A stretch of DNA of 36,535 bases, from NCBI GenBank assembly GCA_021777755.1, contig JAJYDE010000041.1, forward strand, positions 1 through 36,535, in the 5' to 3' direction. The notes under the pieces are model-generated. The model was not told the origin of the DNA. It was given only the letters and a program-made list of their open reading frames with translations, and did no database searches. This document shows, piece by piece, positions 17,802 to 26,710 of the stretch. Within the stretch, counting starts at the first letter, position 1. Each line of letters begins with the position of its first letter. Origin of the DNA: Deltaproteobacteria bacterium (GTDB taxonomy: Bacteria > Desulfobacterota > Syntrophobacteria > Syntrophobacterales > Syntrophobacteraceae). Made by a program: the position numbers and the translations under genes.

Positions 17802-18278
17802 TCATAACACAGCCTCCGGGCCGACTATGAGCAAATCTCGCAGTGAATATCGTCTGTATTCAGGGTGGCCTGGCGATGCATAGTTAATGTATTCGCCGCC
17901 AGCGGACCCACTCCAAGCTGCGACGATTGTCCTATTGCGAGAAATCCCCTGCAGCAGCCTGAGCGGATCTTGTTTGAGAAAGACATCGAATAGCACTTCT
18001 ATGTTATCTAGAAGAGCAACCTCACCCTGTTGTGAATTTACGATCTCGGACAGCAGGCGAGGCAATTGAAGTGTCCGTTGGCGTTCCGTGAGATCCAGCA
18101 TACGTCGCGACAATTCAAGATTGACATTTACCAGTGGGGCATTTGTGCGTTCGCTGACATGCCGAAGCGCAGCGGTCTTGCCTGCTCCGGCAGGCACCAC
18201 CACCAATAAGAGCCGATGATAGAGCTCGACAGCTTGTTCGATCATCAGGATTATTTTTTCCGCGAGCGGCTCCGCCAT
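17802..18278 (-). CDS. brxF: BREX-3 P-loop protein BrxF
   Basis: This 158-residue small ATPase is the marker protein of type 3 BREX. Walker A is [13 protein letters not shown] (Lys about 34). A Walker-B-like strand [13 protein letters not shown] follows near residue 90, and [13 protein letters not shown] resembles a sensor region. The start ATG overlaps the stop of the upstream HTH gene by one base (TAATG), so the two are coupled. Its position directly before brxC is the published type 3 order. The biochemical role of BrxF is not known in detail. Confidence 0.87.
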   Translation of the reverse strand: MAEPLAEKIILMIEQAVELYHRLLLVVVPAGAGKTAALRHVSERTNAPLVNVNLELSRRMLDLTERQRTLQLPRLLSEIVNSQQGEVALLDNIEVLFDVFLKQDPLRLLQGISRNRTIVAAWSGSAGGEYINYASPGHPEYRRYSLRDLLIVGPEAVL

Positions 18279-18484
18279 TATCGCTCTTCTCCCGAGCCAG
18301 GCACGATCGCCCGCGTTTCCTCAAGCCAGTGGTCAATGGCTCCCTTCCGGAAACGCCAGTGGCGACCGATCTTCTGGGAGGGGATCTTGCCTTCCCTGAC
18401 GAGCTTGTAGAGCGTCGATTTTGGTATCTTCAGGTAGGCGGCCAACTCTTCGATGGTCAGGACATCGCCAGATTTATCATCCAT
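18278..18484 (-). CDS. Excisionase/MerR-type HTH DNA-binding protein
   Basis: This 68-residue protein is essentially one winged helix-turn-helix of the excisionase (HTH_17) type. It includes LTIEELAAYLKIPKSTLYKL, then the wing REGKIPSQKIGRHWRF, and RKGAIDHWLEET. The frame continues upstream to 18595, but the ATG at 18484 has GGAGAGG 10 nt upstream and gives the usual family length. It is the first gene of the BREX operon, so it could be an autoregulator of BREX or a DNA-directing subunit; both are inference. Alternatively it is a leftover excisionase of a mobile element. Confidence 0.85.
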   Translation of the reverse strand: MDDKSGDVLTIEELAAYLKIPKSTLYKLVREGKIPSQKIGRHWRFRKGAIDHWLEETRAIVPGSGEER

Positions 18485-18545
18485 CACAGGTTTACCTCTC
18501 CGGTCTAAGAGCAAAGTAGCCCCGAATGCTTCATATCGAGCGTGT

Positions 18546-18574
18546 AATTTACAGTTGCTGCTAGTTGCTGGCAA
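18546..18574 (-). promoter_or_regulatory. Candidate promoter of the BREX operon
   Basis: On the minus strand TTGCCA (18574-18569) and TAAATT (18551-18546) are 17 nt apart, a 5/6 and 4/6 match to a sigma-70 promoter. This puts transcription start near 18538, about 55 nt before the HTH start codon. It is the only well-spaced candidate I see upstream of the operon. Confidence 0.4.
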
Positions 18575-18635
18575 GCGTTTTTCGATGTTCCGCAAACCTG
18601 AAAATGTCCTCTTGCGCCTTGACGCTAAAGAGAAT

Positions 18636-18916
18636 TGACCCGGGGTTGCTCACCAAAAGTGACCCACCTGGTGAGGGCGCTCAAGGACAGATAGAGCGAA
18701 ATGAACGTTGAGGATTTCAATACTCGTCTATTTAATGCTACAAGGGAATTCCCTTCGGGGTGTTTCTGTGGCGCAGGGATCATTGGTGCGCGCCAACGGC
18801 AATAACCGGAAGAAAAACGCTTACTTGAAACCGCCAGCAATTCTTGATATTTGGCAAATATTAAACAAGGGAACGCAAACTTTCATAGGCCTGAACACCA
18901 GGCACTGCCGAAGGGG
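18636..18916. other. Non-coding stretch with IS-end-like sequence
   Basis: At 18636-18675 the plus strand reads TTGACCC, a GC spacer, then CTCACCA AAAGTGACCCACC TGGTGAG. CTCACCA (18649-18655) and TGGTGAG (18669-18675) form an inverted repeat. The pattern of short repeated TGACCC and GCTCACC blocks resembles the ends of some IS21-type elements, but no transposase is present. The remaining sequence to 18916 holds no gene I can support. Confidence 0.3.
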
Positions 18917-19363
18917 TTAAAACTCAACACGTTCAGGCGGATTGGTGTAACGCTGGATATAGCGCCGGGAGCGATGGCCAAGACGCCGTTCAAGCTCGTA
19001 GGCATCTGTTCCCGCAACCTTCGCCAGCCGGAACGTAAAGGTATGTCGCAGGTCATGAGGGCGAAGCGGCGATACCTTTCGTTCCTCATCACTTAGCTCG
19101 GCATCGTGCCAGCGTCCAATCCGTTCGAGGATGAGATTGATCGCCCTCGGCGACAGGCGTCCGTCAAATCGACGAGCTGAAACTGTCGAGGCGGAGAGAA
19201 AGAGGGCTTCGCTGCCATTGCCGGCGTCCATGGGTCGCTCGGTTTCGCTGTAGTTCGCCAGGGCCGAGCGCGCGTCGGCCGAAAGAAAAACAGTGCGCTC
19301 CGTTTTTCCCTTCCCCGCAGATATCTGCCGCGCAGCCGCTGAAATCGGTGCGGACGGTCGCAC
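18917..19363 (-). pseudogene. Tyrosine recombinase/integrase, C-terminal fragment
   Basis: This fragment of about 130-148 residues keeps the C-terminal catalytic half of a phage-type integrase. GKGKTERTVFLSADAR is the beta-hairpin with its catalytic lysine region. RPHDLRHTFTFRLA carries the HxxR motif, LGHRSRRYIQRYT contains the box-II histidine region and the Tyr nucleophile region. The N-terminal SAM-like domain and first catalytic Arg are missing: the upstream frame stays open to about 19440 but does not read like integrase. It is therefore a truncated relic. It sits at the promoter side of the BREX operon, where an island integrase would be expected. Confidence 0.75.
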
Positions 19364-19573
19364 AGATCCTTGAGCGAGCGGACTTGATTGTCGGTTGGCG
19401 CGCGCGGCTCCAGCGGCGGAAGAGCGAGTTCTCAGATCCCCTTGGAGGGATCGCCCGCAGGGTTGAGGATGTCGCGCTTCACGCAGGCCGAGAGCCGCTC
19501 ATGCCCATAGGACTCCGCAAAGAAAGATTGGAAAGTGGGCCACGAAGCTTCCGAAGGGCCGAAAAATCGATGA

Positions 19574-20005
19574 TATGGACGCCGCGGGGTCGATGACCAG
19601 AAGGGATACAGGGCTCTTCTCCACGGCGAGCATCCCCGGGTGGTGAGCCTGACGTCCATGGGGGAGGAGACCGATTTCATCGCAAAGTATCTGAAGCAGT
19701 TGGAGATTGTTCCTCTGCAAATTGTCCCGGAGAGGCAGGACAAGCCGCTGGCCATCGAGGAGAATGAACCGAAGGAAAGGGCTTTGCTTTACGTTTCGGC
19801 GACCAGGGCGAAGAAGGACGTTTTGGTTACGAGCTTCGGGAAGAAGAGCAGGTTTCTCTGCTTGATTGTCAATAACCGCTCTTTCCGGCATGGCAACAAT
19901 GACAGCGACGGTGTGCGCGAGGACGCCACGGGGGTGGTGCACAGCATGGAGCGAGCAACCCTGGACGCTCTGCGACTGTTTTGGAAAACCCTTACTAAAG
20001 GCTGA
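19574..20005 (+). pseudogene. UvrD/Rep-like helicase, C-terminal fragment
   Basis: After a TGA at 19571 the plus frame reads GYRALLHGEHPRVVSLTSMG and later KERALLYVSATRAKKDVLVTSFG. The latter is helicase motif VI of superfamily 1 (UvrD/Rep) ATPases (YVSATRAKK). Nothing of motifs I-V is present, so this is a remnant. The last 45 codons look unrelated and may be out-of-frame tail. The 19364-19573 stretch before it contains no gene I can support. It reads toward the 3' end of the M20 peptidase gene. Confidence 0.65.
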
Positions 20006-20037
20006 GTGCGAACGGAATTTTCCGCCGCACACCACCT

Positions 20038-21408
20038 TCAGCGGGCCAGTTCAAAAAACAGCGCGGCCGCCGATCTGATGCCCCGGTGAAAGTCGTCGAG
20101 GCTGAAGCGTTCGTTGGGGGAATGGGGGCCATCATCGGGACTGCCCCAGCCAAGAAGGAGGATGTTTTCCTGCTCGAGTTGCTCTCTTATCAGGTTGACC
20201 ACGGGAATCGAGCCGCCGTCCCTTTTAAAACGCGGCTTCTTGCCGAAGCCGATCTCGATGGCTCTTTCGGCCGCCCGCATGGCTGAGGTGTTTCTGTTGA
20301 CCAGCACCGGCCCGGCGTGGTGCAGGCCCGCAAATTCGACACTTACCCCGGCGGGGCACAGCTGCCTTACAAATCGGGTAAACAACTGGTCGATTTTTTC
20401 GGGAATCTGGTTTGGAACCAGCCGCATGCTCACTTTTGCCCCCGCTTTAGCCGGTATGATCGTTTTTGCTCCTTCCCCGGAAAAACCGCCCCACAGACCG
20501 TTTATGTCCAAGGTGGGCCGCGCGGTGCTCCGTTCTGTAACCGTATAGCCAGGCTCACCGGCAAACTCGCAAACCCCCAGGTAATTTTTAAGGGCGTCGA
20601 GATCCGAGGGTTGGGCGGCCATCTGCTGTCTTTCCCACTGCTCAAGGGCAAGGACATCATCATAGAAGCCGGGGATGGCTATGGAGCCGTCGGGGTTTTT
20701 TAGTTTTTGCAAAACGTCGGCGAGCACCTGGGCGGGGTTGTGAACGATTCCGCCGAAGCAACCGGAATGAAGGTCGAAGCGCGGTCCCCTGATATCAATT
20801 TGCAGATAACAAAGGCCCCTGAGGGCGTAGGTTATGGCAGGGATCCCCGGGGCAAGCTGTGAAGTATCGGAGATGGCAACGGCGTCTGCTCGCAACTGTT
20901 CGCGATGATCCGCCAGGAATTTGCCCAGGTTCGTGCTTCCGATCTCCTCTTCGCCTTCGGCAAGCACGATCAGATTGATCGGAAGTTCTCCGTTGACGCC
21001 AAGCACGGCCTGAACGGCGTTGATATAGGTTAGCAACTGCCCCTTGTCGTCGGTAGCGCCCCTGGCATAAATATAGCCGTCCCTTATGTCGGGCGAAAAG
21101 GGCGGGGTAAGCCACTCGTCTAGAGGGTCGGGCGGCTGAACGTCATAATGACCGTAGATCAGCAGGACGGGGGCTCCGGGGACTTCGGCGGAGCGGGCGA
21201 GCACCACGGGGTGACGCCCGGTCGGATAAAGGGCGCCGCTAAAGCCGCACTCCTTGAGCTGACGCAGGACCCATTCGGCGGCGGCAAGGACATCGGCTGC
21301 GTGCTCGCCAAGGGTGCTCACGCTCGGTATTGACAGAAACCGGGCCAGTTCGCCCGTGAAAGCTTTCATGTGTTCGTCTATGAATGAACTGATACGATCG
21401 GACAGCAT
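20038..21408 (-). CDS. M20 family metallopeptidase (dipeptidase)
   Basis: This 456-residue zinc peptidase belongs to the M20/ArgE-DapE-carnosinase group. The metal and catalytic motifs are IYGHYDVQPP (His 87, Asp 89), ARGATDDKGQ (Asp 120) and LAEGEEEIGS (Glu 153-155). A dimerisation domain follows, and the C-terminal GWGSPDDGPHSPNERFSL supplies the last ligand. It is most like the cytosolic dipeptidases usually annotated as M20 dipeptidase; the substrate is not predictable. The frame is open to 21825, but the ATG at 21408 has AAGGAGA 8 nt upstream and marks the true start. It is divergent from the DUF482 gene, with a 106-nt shared intergenic region. Confidence 0.92.
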   Translation of the reverse strand: MLSDRISSFIDEHMKAFTGELARFLSIPSVSTLGEHAADVLAAAEWVLRQLKECGFSGALYPTGRHPVVLARSAEVPGAPVLLIYGHYDVQPPDPLDEWLTPPFSPDIRDGYIYARGATDDKGQLLTYINAVQAVLGVNGELPINLIVLAEGEEEIGSTNLGKFLADHREQLRADAVAISDTSQLAPGIPAITYALRGLCYLQIDIRGPRFDLHSGCFGGIVHNPAQVLADVLQKLKNPDGSIAIPGFYDDVLALEQWERQQMAAQPSDLDALKNYLGVCEFAGEPGYTVTERSTARPTLDINGLWGGFSGEGAKTIIPAKAGAKVSMRLVPNQIPEKIDQLFTRFVRQLCPAGVSVEFAGLHHAGPVLVNRNTSAMRAAERAIEIGFGKKPRFKRDGGSIPVVNLIREQLEQENILLLGWGSPDDGPHSPNERFSLDDFHRGIRSAAALFFELAR

Positions 21409-21514
21409 GGCGGTTCTCCTTGTGAAAAACGGCAAGCCGGGCCGCATTGCGGCCCAAGTTGTGATACAATGCGAAGTGGTTATTAGAATAGTACAGGAGA
21501 ATCGATACCGCCAG

Positions 21515-22630
21515 ATGGAAAAAAGAATAAAGATCTTAGCGAGCATCGAGGAGGTGGCTTCGCAGCGGTGGAATGGACTGGCTGTGGATGCTGCGCCGAC
21601 CCTTGAGTTCGAGTACCTGCACGCGCTCGAAAAGTCCGGTTCGGTTGCACCGGGCAGTGGATATACTCCAAGCCACCTGGCCCTCCAGGACGATTCGGGG
21701 ATTATCGCCCTTGCCCCCCTGTACCAAAGGGATCGTGCCTGGGTGGAATTCGGCGACGGAGGTCTGCTCGAATTTTTGACCGAGATTACGGGCTCGCCTT
21801 TCGGGTCGGGCCTTGTCGGGAGCATACCCTTTACGCCTGTTCCGGGCTATGATTTCCTGGTTGCCCCGGGCTTTGATACAGATGATGTTTTTACCCGCAT
21901 GCTCCAAAAGATCGATGAAATTTCGATGGAACGAGGTCTTTCCACAAGCCGGTTTTACTTCGTCGCAGCCCAATCGCCGCTAAATCGCATCCTTTCGAAC
22001 CACGGATACCTGAGGTTGAGCAGCCCGCACCTGGTGTGGTTCAATCGCGGCTACCGAAGTTTCGATGATTTTCTTCTCTCCTTTAAATCCGTGCGCAGGA
22101 CCAAGATAAAGCGGGAATGGCGCTCCATAGGCGAGCAGGGCATCGAGTTGAGCATGGTTTCCGGAACAAGCGCTCCGTCCTCTTTCTACCATGACCTGTA
22201 TCTGCTCTACAAGAACACATGGGTAAGGCACATGGGGACGCTCATAGAGCCTTTCTTGAACGAAGCCTTTTTCAGCCTGCTTGAAGATAATTTCAGGCAA
22301 AGATGCTCTTTTTGCGTCGCACAACAGTCGGGCACCAGGGTCGGGATGGCGCTTTTCTACCAGAAGGCCGCAAAGCTTTACGGCAGGTACTGGGGGAGTT
22401 TTCGCGAAGTTCCGTTCCTGCATTTTGCCACATGTTACTACTACCCCATATCCTTTGCCATCGAACACGGAATCGACATGATCGATCCGGGTTTCGGGGG
22501 CGAGCACAAAACGCTTCGGGGCTTCGAGGGCTCTTACGCGTATCACTACCTCAAATTCTACGATGAAAACCAGCGTCGCCTTGCGTATGGTGTTTTGGAA
22601 CAGATGCGCAACAGGCAATCTTCGAAATAG
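21515..22630 (+). CDS. DUF482/FemAB-like N-acyltransferase
   Basis: This 371-residue protein fits the DUF482 (COG3146) family, a GNAT/FemAB-related group of predicted N-acyltransferases. Recognisable parts are the N-terminal RWNGLAVDAAPTLEFEYLHALE, the GYTPSHLAL strand, the VGSIPFTPVPG loop and the C-terminal IDPGFGGEHKTLRGFE. No signal peptide or membrane segment is visible, so it is cytoplasmic. Its substrate is not known; FemAB relatives transfer aminoacyl groups in cell-wall synthesis. The start at 21515 has AGGAGA upstream at a rather long spacing (about 16 nt). It ends 22 nt before the flavoprotein gene and probably forms an operon with it. Confidence 0.85.
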   Translation: MEKRIKILASIEEVASQRWNGLAVDAAPTLEFEYLHALEKSGSVAPGSGYTPSHLALQDDSGIIALAPLYQRDRAWVEFGDGGLLEFLTEITGSPFGSGLVGSIPFTPVPGYDFLVAPGFDTDDVFTRMLQKIDEISMERGLSTSRFYFVAAQSPLNRILSNHGYLRLSSPHLVWFNRGYRSFDDFLLSFKSVRRTKIKREWRSIGEQGIELSMVSGTSAPSSFYHDLYLLYKNTWVRHMGTLIEPFLNEAFFSLLEDNFRQRCSFCVAQQSGTRVGMALFYQKAAKLYGRYWGSFREVPFLHFATCYYYPISFAIEHGIDMIDPGFGGEHKTLRGFEGSYAYHYLKFYDENQRRLAYGVLEQMRNRQSSK

Positions 22631-22652
22631 TTCCCTGGAAAAGCGAGGAAAA

Positions 22653-24326
22653 ATGAGTATTGGAAAACGTATTGTAATTATAGGGGGCGTTGCCGGTGGG
22701 GCCTCGTGCGCGGCAAGGGCCAGAAGGCTTTCGGAAGATGCGCGGATCATTCTTATCGAAAAGGGTCCTTACGTCTCTTTTGCCAACTGTGGTCTGCCCT
22801 ATCACGTGGGAAATGTCATAAGGCGCGAGGAGGCCCTTCTTGTGTCGAGCCCCGCGATGTTCAAAAACCGCTTCAATATCGAGGTCCACCCTTTATGTGA
22901 AGCCACCCTGATAGACCGGGAAAACAGCGAGGTCGAAATCGTTGAGGTCGAATCGGGCAGGCGGCGCCGTGAGAAATACGACGCCCTGGTTCTTTCTCCG
23001 GGGGCGTCGCCTATAACGCCGCCGGTTCCGGGGGTGGATTTGCCCGGAATCTTTACGGTCAGAAACATTCCGGACACGAGACGACTCAAGGGCTGGATAG
23101 AAAAACGCAAGGCCAGGCGGGCGATGGTGGTCGGCGGAGGATTCATAGGCCTGGAGATGACCGAGAACCTGAGAGGGCTTGGAATCGAGGTCGGCATAGC
23201 CGAATTGCAGCGGCAGGTGATGCCCCTTATGGATGCCGAGATGATCAGCCCGATTCACGAGGAGCTGAGGCGCCACTCGGTTGGCCTCCATCTCGGGGAT
23301 GCGGTGTCGGGTTTTGAGCAGACCGGTGGGGGAGCCATATCCGTCAGCATGAAATCGGGCGCGAAAGAGGAGGTCGATCTGGTTATTCTGGCGGTTGGCG
23401 TTCGGCCCGAGACCGGACTTGCCCGGGGCTGCGGCCTTGAGATCGGCGAGCTTGGCGGCATAAGGGTCGATGAGCGGATGCGGACAAGCGATCCGAAGAT
23501 CTGGGCGGTGGGGGATGCGGTGGAAGTAAGGGATTTCGTTACCGGACAGTGGACGTTCGTGCCTCTTGCCGGTCCGGCGAATCGCCAGGGGCGCATTGCG
23601 GCCGACGTCATTTCGGGCAGGGACAGGAGCTTCAGGGGAGGGCAGGGGACCATGGTGTGCGGTGTGTTCGACCTGACTCTGGCCTCGACCGGTCCTGGCG
23701 AAAAGGCCCTCAAGGGGGCGGGGCTTTGGGAAAACTGCGAGAAAGTCTACTTGCATCCTTCAAACCATGCGAACTATTTCCCGGGGGCAAAACCGATCAG
23801 TTTGAAACTGATTTTTTCCAAAAGCGACGGACGTGTCCTTGGCGCTCAGGCGGTCGGCCATGAGGGGGTGGAGAAACGAATCGACGTGATCTCCATGGCG
23901 ATCCAGAAAAACGGCACGGTCTTCGACCTGGAGGAAGCCGAACTCAGCTACGCGCCCCAGTACGGAGCGGCCAGGGACCCGGTCAACATGGCTGGAATGA
24001 TCGCGGCAAATGTGGTGCGCGGAGATATGCGGCAGGCTCAGTGGGAGGAACTGGAAAATTCGGGGGTTTTCATCCTCGATGTGCGTGAGCCCGCGGAATT
24101 TAAAAAAGGCCATGTCGAAAACGCCGTAAACATTCCGTTGAACACTCTTCGAGCGAGGATGGAAGAGTTGCCCGAGGACCGCGAGATTTGGACCTACTGC
24201 CTTGTCGGACAGAGGTCCTACTACGCCTCAAGGATTCTATCCCAGCACGATTATGAGGTTAAGAGCCTGAGCGGAGGTTACAAGACCTGCAAGCTAAGAG
24301 AGGCGCAAGCGGCCGAGGTGAATTGA
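22653..24326 (+). CDS. CoA-disulfide-reductase-like flavoprotein with rhodanese domain
   Basis: This 557-residue FAD/NAD(P)H oxidoreductase begins with a Rossmann motif (IVIIGGVAGGASCAA) and has the single redox cysteine of CoA-disulfide reductases in VSFANCGLPYH (Cys 46). A second dinucleotide motif is MVVGGGFIGLE, and IWAVGDAVEVRD closes the FAD site. Residues about 465-550 are a rhodanese domain with VFILDVREPAEFKKGHV and an active-site loop CLVGQRS (Cys about 516). This fusion is known from CoADR-Rhd and related persulfide/polysulfide reductases, which act on CoA persulfide or sulfur. A sulfur-redox role is therefore likely. RBS GAGGA precedes the ATG. Confidence 0.9.
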   Translation: MSIGKRIVIIGGVAGGASCAARARRLSEDARIILIEKGPYVSFANCGLPYHVGNVIRREEALLVSSPAMFKNRFNIEVHPLCEATLIDRENSEVEIVEVESGRRRREKYDALVLSPGASPITPPVPGVDLPGIFTVRNIPDTRRLKGWIEKRKARRAMVVGGGFIGLEMTENLRGLGIEVGIAELQRQVMPLMDAEMISPIHEELRRHSVGLHLGDAVSGFEQTGGGAISVSMKSGAKEEVDLVILAVGVRPETGLARGCGLEIGELGGIRVDERMRTSDPKIWAVGDAVEVRDFVTGQWTFVPLAGPANRQGRIAADVISGRDRSFRGGQGTMVCGVFDLTLASTGPGEKALKGAGLWENCEKVYLHPSNHANYFPGAKPISLKLIFSKSDGRVLGAQAVGHEGVEKRIDVISMAIQKNGTVFDLEEAELSYAPQYGAARDPVNMAGMIAANVVRGDMRQAQWEELENSGVFILDVREPAEFKKGHVENAVNIPLNTLRARMEELPEDREIWTYCLVGQRSYYASRILSQHDYEVKSLSGGYKTCKLREAQAAEVN

Positions 24327-24339
24327 TCCCGGCTGGCGG

Positions 24340-24396
24340 GTGTGCGTCCGGAAACCGGAGGATTTGGAAGGTGCTTGGACTTAACCGGATTTTCGG
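24340..24396. repeat. Short dispersed repeat, copy A
   Basis: This gap between two convergent genes contains GTGTGCGTCCGGAAACCGG (24340-24358) and GGACTTAACCGGATTTTCGG about 20 nt later. The same two blocks, slightly changed, recur at 28893-28970. It may form a hairpin (CCGGAAACCGG pairs with CCGGATTTTCGG) and could also serve as a bidirectional terminator. Confidence 0.5.
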
Positions 24397-24407
24397 GCTG
24401 AGGCTGC

Positions 24408-26681
24408 TTAGAGCGTTTTGTAGAGCCACCGGGGAATATGGAACCGTCTTTTGTTGAGCACTGCTCCGAGCACTTTCACGTCGGCCTGAAGAAGGGCTTG
24501 CCCGACTTTTTCAGCCACTTCCCGGCGGGTCTTTTCCGCCTCGATCACCAGGACCACACCGTCCATCATGGAGGCGATAAGCTTTGCCCGGTCATGTTCG
24601 AGCAGGGGAGGCAGATCGCAAACAATTGCTCCATAGCCGCGTCTTAGAGCCGGAAGGGCTTGGGAAAAAGCCTTGAGCATATCGGCCGTAAGTTCCCCTC
24701 CGCAGTTTCCGGCGCTCAGGATATCGAGGTTGGCCGAAATTGGCGACCGGGTGCAAGCCGAATACGGGTTTGCGTTTGCCTCCATTTCGGCAAGGCCCGG
24801 GCAGAGTTTCGTATCAAACCTTGAGTGCTGCCCCGGGTTGGCGAAATTGGCATCGATCAGCAAAATTCTTCCCTCGCCGCTTTGAGCAAGCCGCAGGGCG
24901 ATAAGCGCACAAGCCGTGCTTACCCCTTCGGCGCCGTGGCAGCCCGAAAGGGCGACGGCCTGGCAGGTTCCGTGCGTGTAGAGGCGCAAAAGATCACCGA
25001 GCGCGGCCCTGTGGCCGTTGGTCAAAAGGAGCAGTTCGCAGCCGGGGTCGGCCGGTATCGGGATTTTTCCCGGACTTGCCCGATCATCCGCGTGATTTTC
25101 GGGCGAAACCAGCGGAAGGGTGGCCAGAAGGGGTAGATGCAATCGGTTTTCCACGTCTTCGGGCCTTCTTATGGAGTGGTCTTGAAACTCGCAGAAAAAG
25201 GCGAGGCAAAAGGCGCCCGAAAGCGCCAGGAAAAGACCGACCGCAAGCATGAGCAGCGGTTTGGGCCACACCGGTTTTACCGAGTAGGTGGCAGCCTCGA
25301 CGATGCTTATGTTCGATATTCTCTGCATATCGAGCGCCTCGTCGATGCGTGCCTGTTCAAGGCTCTCGGAGTACTTCAGATAGTTCGAGTTTTGGGTTGC
25401 CAGATCGCGGTCTAGTTGTTCGAAGCGCATTTCGGTATCGTTAAGGGCGTGCAGTTTGACAAGGGCTCTGATGAGCTGCGCCCTGAGGGCCCCGGCCCTG
25501 GCCCCAAGAGAGGAAAGGTCGGCCTTTTTGGCAAGCAGATCGAGTTGAAGCTTTTGATAATTCTCATTGATTCCCGTTGTGACCTGATCCTGCTGGCGGG
25601 CCTTTAAGAGCAGGGCCTTGCCCTGCTCGATGCGGCGGCGGATCTCCTGAACCGGTATGCTGGCTTCGGTGAAGGTGGAAAGAAGTTTCTGTTCCTGAAG
25701 CTCCAGAAGGTCGACCTGCTTTCTCATCTCGTCGGCGGCCGAGTTGGCGAACCCGGAGGTCGTGTCTTTTCGCACAACCGCCGGCAGCCTGGCAAGGGTG
25801 GCCCGAAGGGCTTTGATGCGGCCAAGGGATGCCGCCGTTGACGATTGAGTATTTCCAAGCTCGCTTCGCATTGCCTCGATACGTTCCAGGAGCAAGCGAC
25901 GCTGATCGGCAATCGAGGCGACCGAGGTTTTGTTCTTGAGATTTTTTAGCGCTTTTTCGGTTCGTTCGAGTGAAGACAGGAGCTGGTCTTTCTGTTTTTT
26001 AAAAAAATTGTAAGACCCCGGTGTGCGATTTACCTCAATGTGTTTTTCAAGGTAGAAGGCCACGAACCGATTCAACACCTTCCGGGCAAGGTAGGGAGCG
26101 TTGGTCTTGTAGGAAATGGTGATAATGTTGCTTTTCTTTGAAGCTTCCACATCCAGCCGTTTCATGAAAGAGAGCACGGCCAGCTCTTTTTGCATTTGAC
26201 GAGCGTAGGGGGTCGAATCCGACGTGGTTGGCAGAAGACGGGCGAGAAGTCTCACCGGGCAGGCAAGAGCCCGCCAGGTCCAATAGCGAACCGCGGCGGG
26301 CAAGGGGGCGCCGGCTGGAAGGCTTTGTTTTGCGCCGGCAAGGATTGGCTTTGCGCCGATCTCGTCCACCACCTTTTCCGCCAGTTCCCGGCTCCTCAGG
26401 ATATCCACCTCCGAGTTGATCTCGTTTTCCCGGTCGACATTGATGTTCACGATCTTGCCCGTGGCCACCGTGGGGCCAAGGGATGCATTCTCACGACCGA
26501 TTCGCACAAGCACCTCCGCTTCGGATCGGTAGACCCTCGGTGCGAGCAGCACGAGAAGACTCATGGCCATCATCAGGGAAACAAAAAAACCGATCATCCT
26601 TCTTTTCTGGCGAAAAAGGACGTTATAGAATTCCCTGAGGGAAGTTTCCCGGGCCGTGTATCGATGCCCCGTATCCACCAT
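24408..26681 (-). CDS. GumC/Wzc-like polysaccharide co-polymerase with degenerate kinase domain
   Basis: This 757-residue inner-membrane protein has a Wzz domain (TM1 about 29-47 in GFFVSLMMAMSLLVLLAP), a long periplasmic coiled-coil region, TM2 near 470-490 (LLMLAVGLFLALSGAFCLAF) and a C-terminal BY-kinase/ParA-like domain. The kinase domain keeps Walker A' (ILLIDANF) and a CDLPPLL strand, but Walker A reads SGCHGAEGVSTA (about 579-589) with Val where the invariant Lys should be. The C-terminus (PRWLYKTL) has no tyrosine cluster. It probably still helps polymer export or chain length but not as an active kinase. The ATG at 26681 begins the cytosolic tail. It lies 29 nt after the Wza-like gene. 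Confidence 0.87.
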   Translation of the reverse strand: MVDTGHRYTARETSLREFYNVLFRQKRRMIGFFVSLMMAMSLLVLLAPRVYRSEAEVLVRIGRENASLGPTVATGKIVNINVDRENEINSEVDILRSRELAEKVVDEIGAKPILAGAKQSLPAGAPLPAAVRYWTWRALACPVRLLARLLPTTSDSTPYARQMQKELAVLSFMKRLDVEASKKSNIITISYKTNAPYLARKVLNRFVAFYLEKHIEVNRTPGSYNFFKKQKDQLLSSLERTEKALKNLKNKTSVASIADQRRLLLERIEAMRSELGNTQSSTAASLGRIKALRATLARLPAVVRKDTTSGFANSAADEMRKQVDLLELQEQKLLSTFTEASIPVQEIRRRIEQGKALLLKARQQDQVTTGINENYQKLQLDLLAKKADLSSLGARAGALRAQLIRALVKLHALNDTEMRFEQLDRDLATQNSNYLKYSESLEQARIDEALDMQRISNISIVEAATYSVKPVWPKPLLMLAVGLFLALSGAFCLAFFCEFQDHSIRRPEDVENRLHLPLLATLPLVSPENHADDRASPGKIPIPADPGCELLLLTNGHRAALGDLLRLYTHGTCQAVALSGCHGAEGVSTACALIALRLAQSGEGRILLIDANFANPGQHSRFDTKLCPGLAEMEANANPYSACTRSPISANLDILSAGNCGGELTADMLKAFSQALPALRRGYGAIVCDLPPLLEHDRAKLIASMMDGVVLVIEAEKTRREVAEKVGQALLQADVKVLGAVLNKRRFHIPRWLYKTL

Positions 26682-26710
26682 GCAAACAACTCTCCCAGGA
26701 TTTGACAAAA

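Noticed and set aside
18278-18595. Longer start for the HTH gene at 18595
   Set aside because: It would include the candidate promoter, and the extra residues look untranslated; 18484 has a proper ribosome-binding site.
19499-20035. 178-codon minus-strand frame
   Set aside because: It is opposite the helicase fragment, whose plus frame carries the recognisable motif VI.
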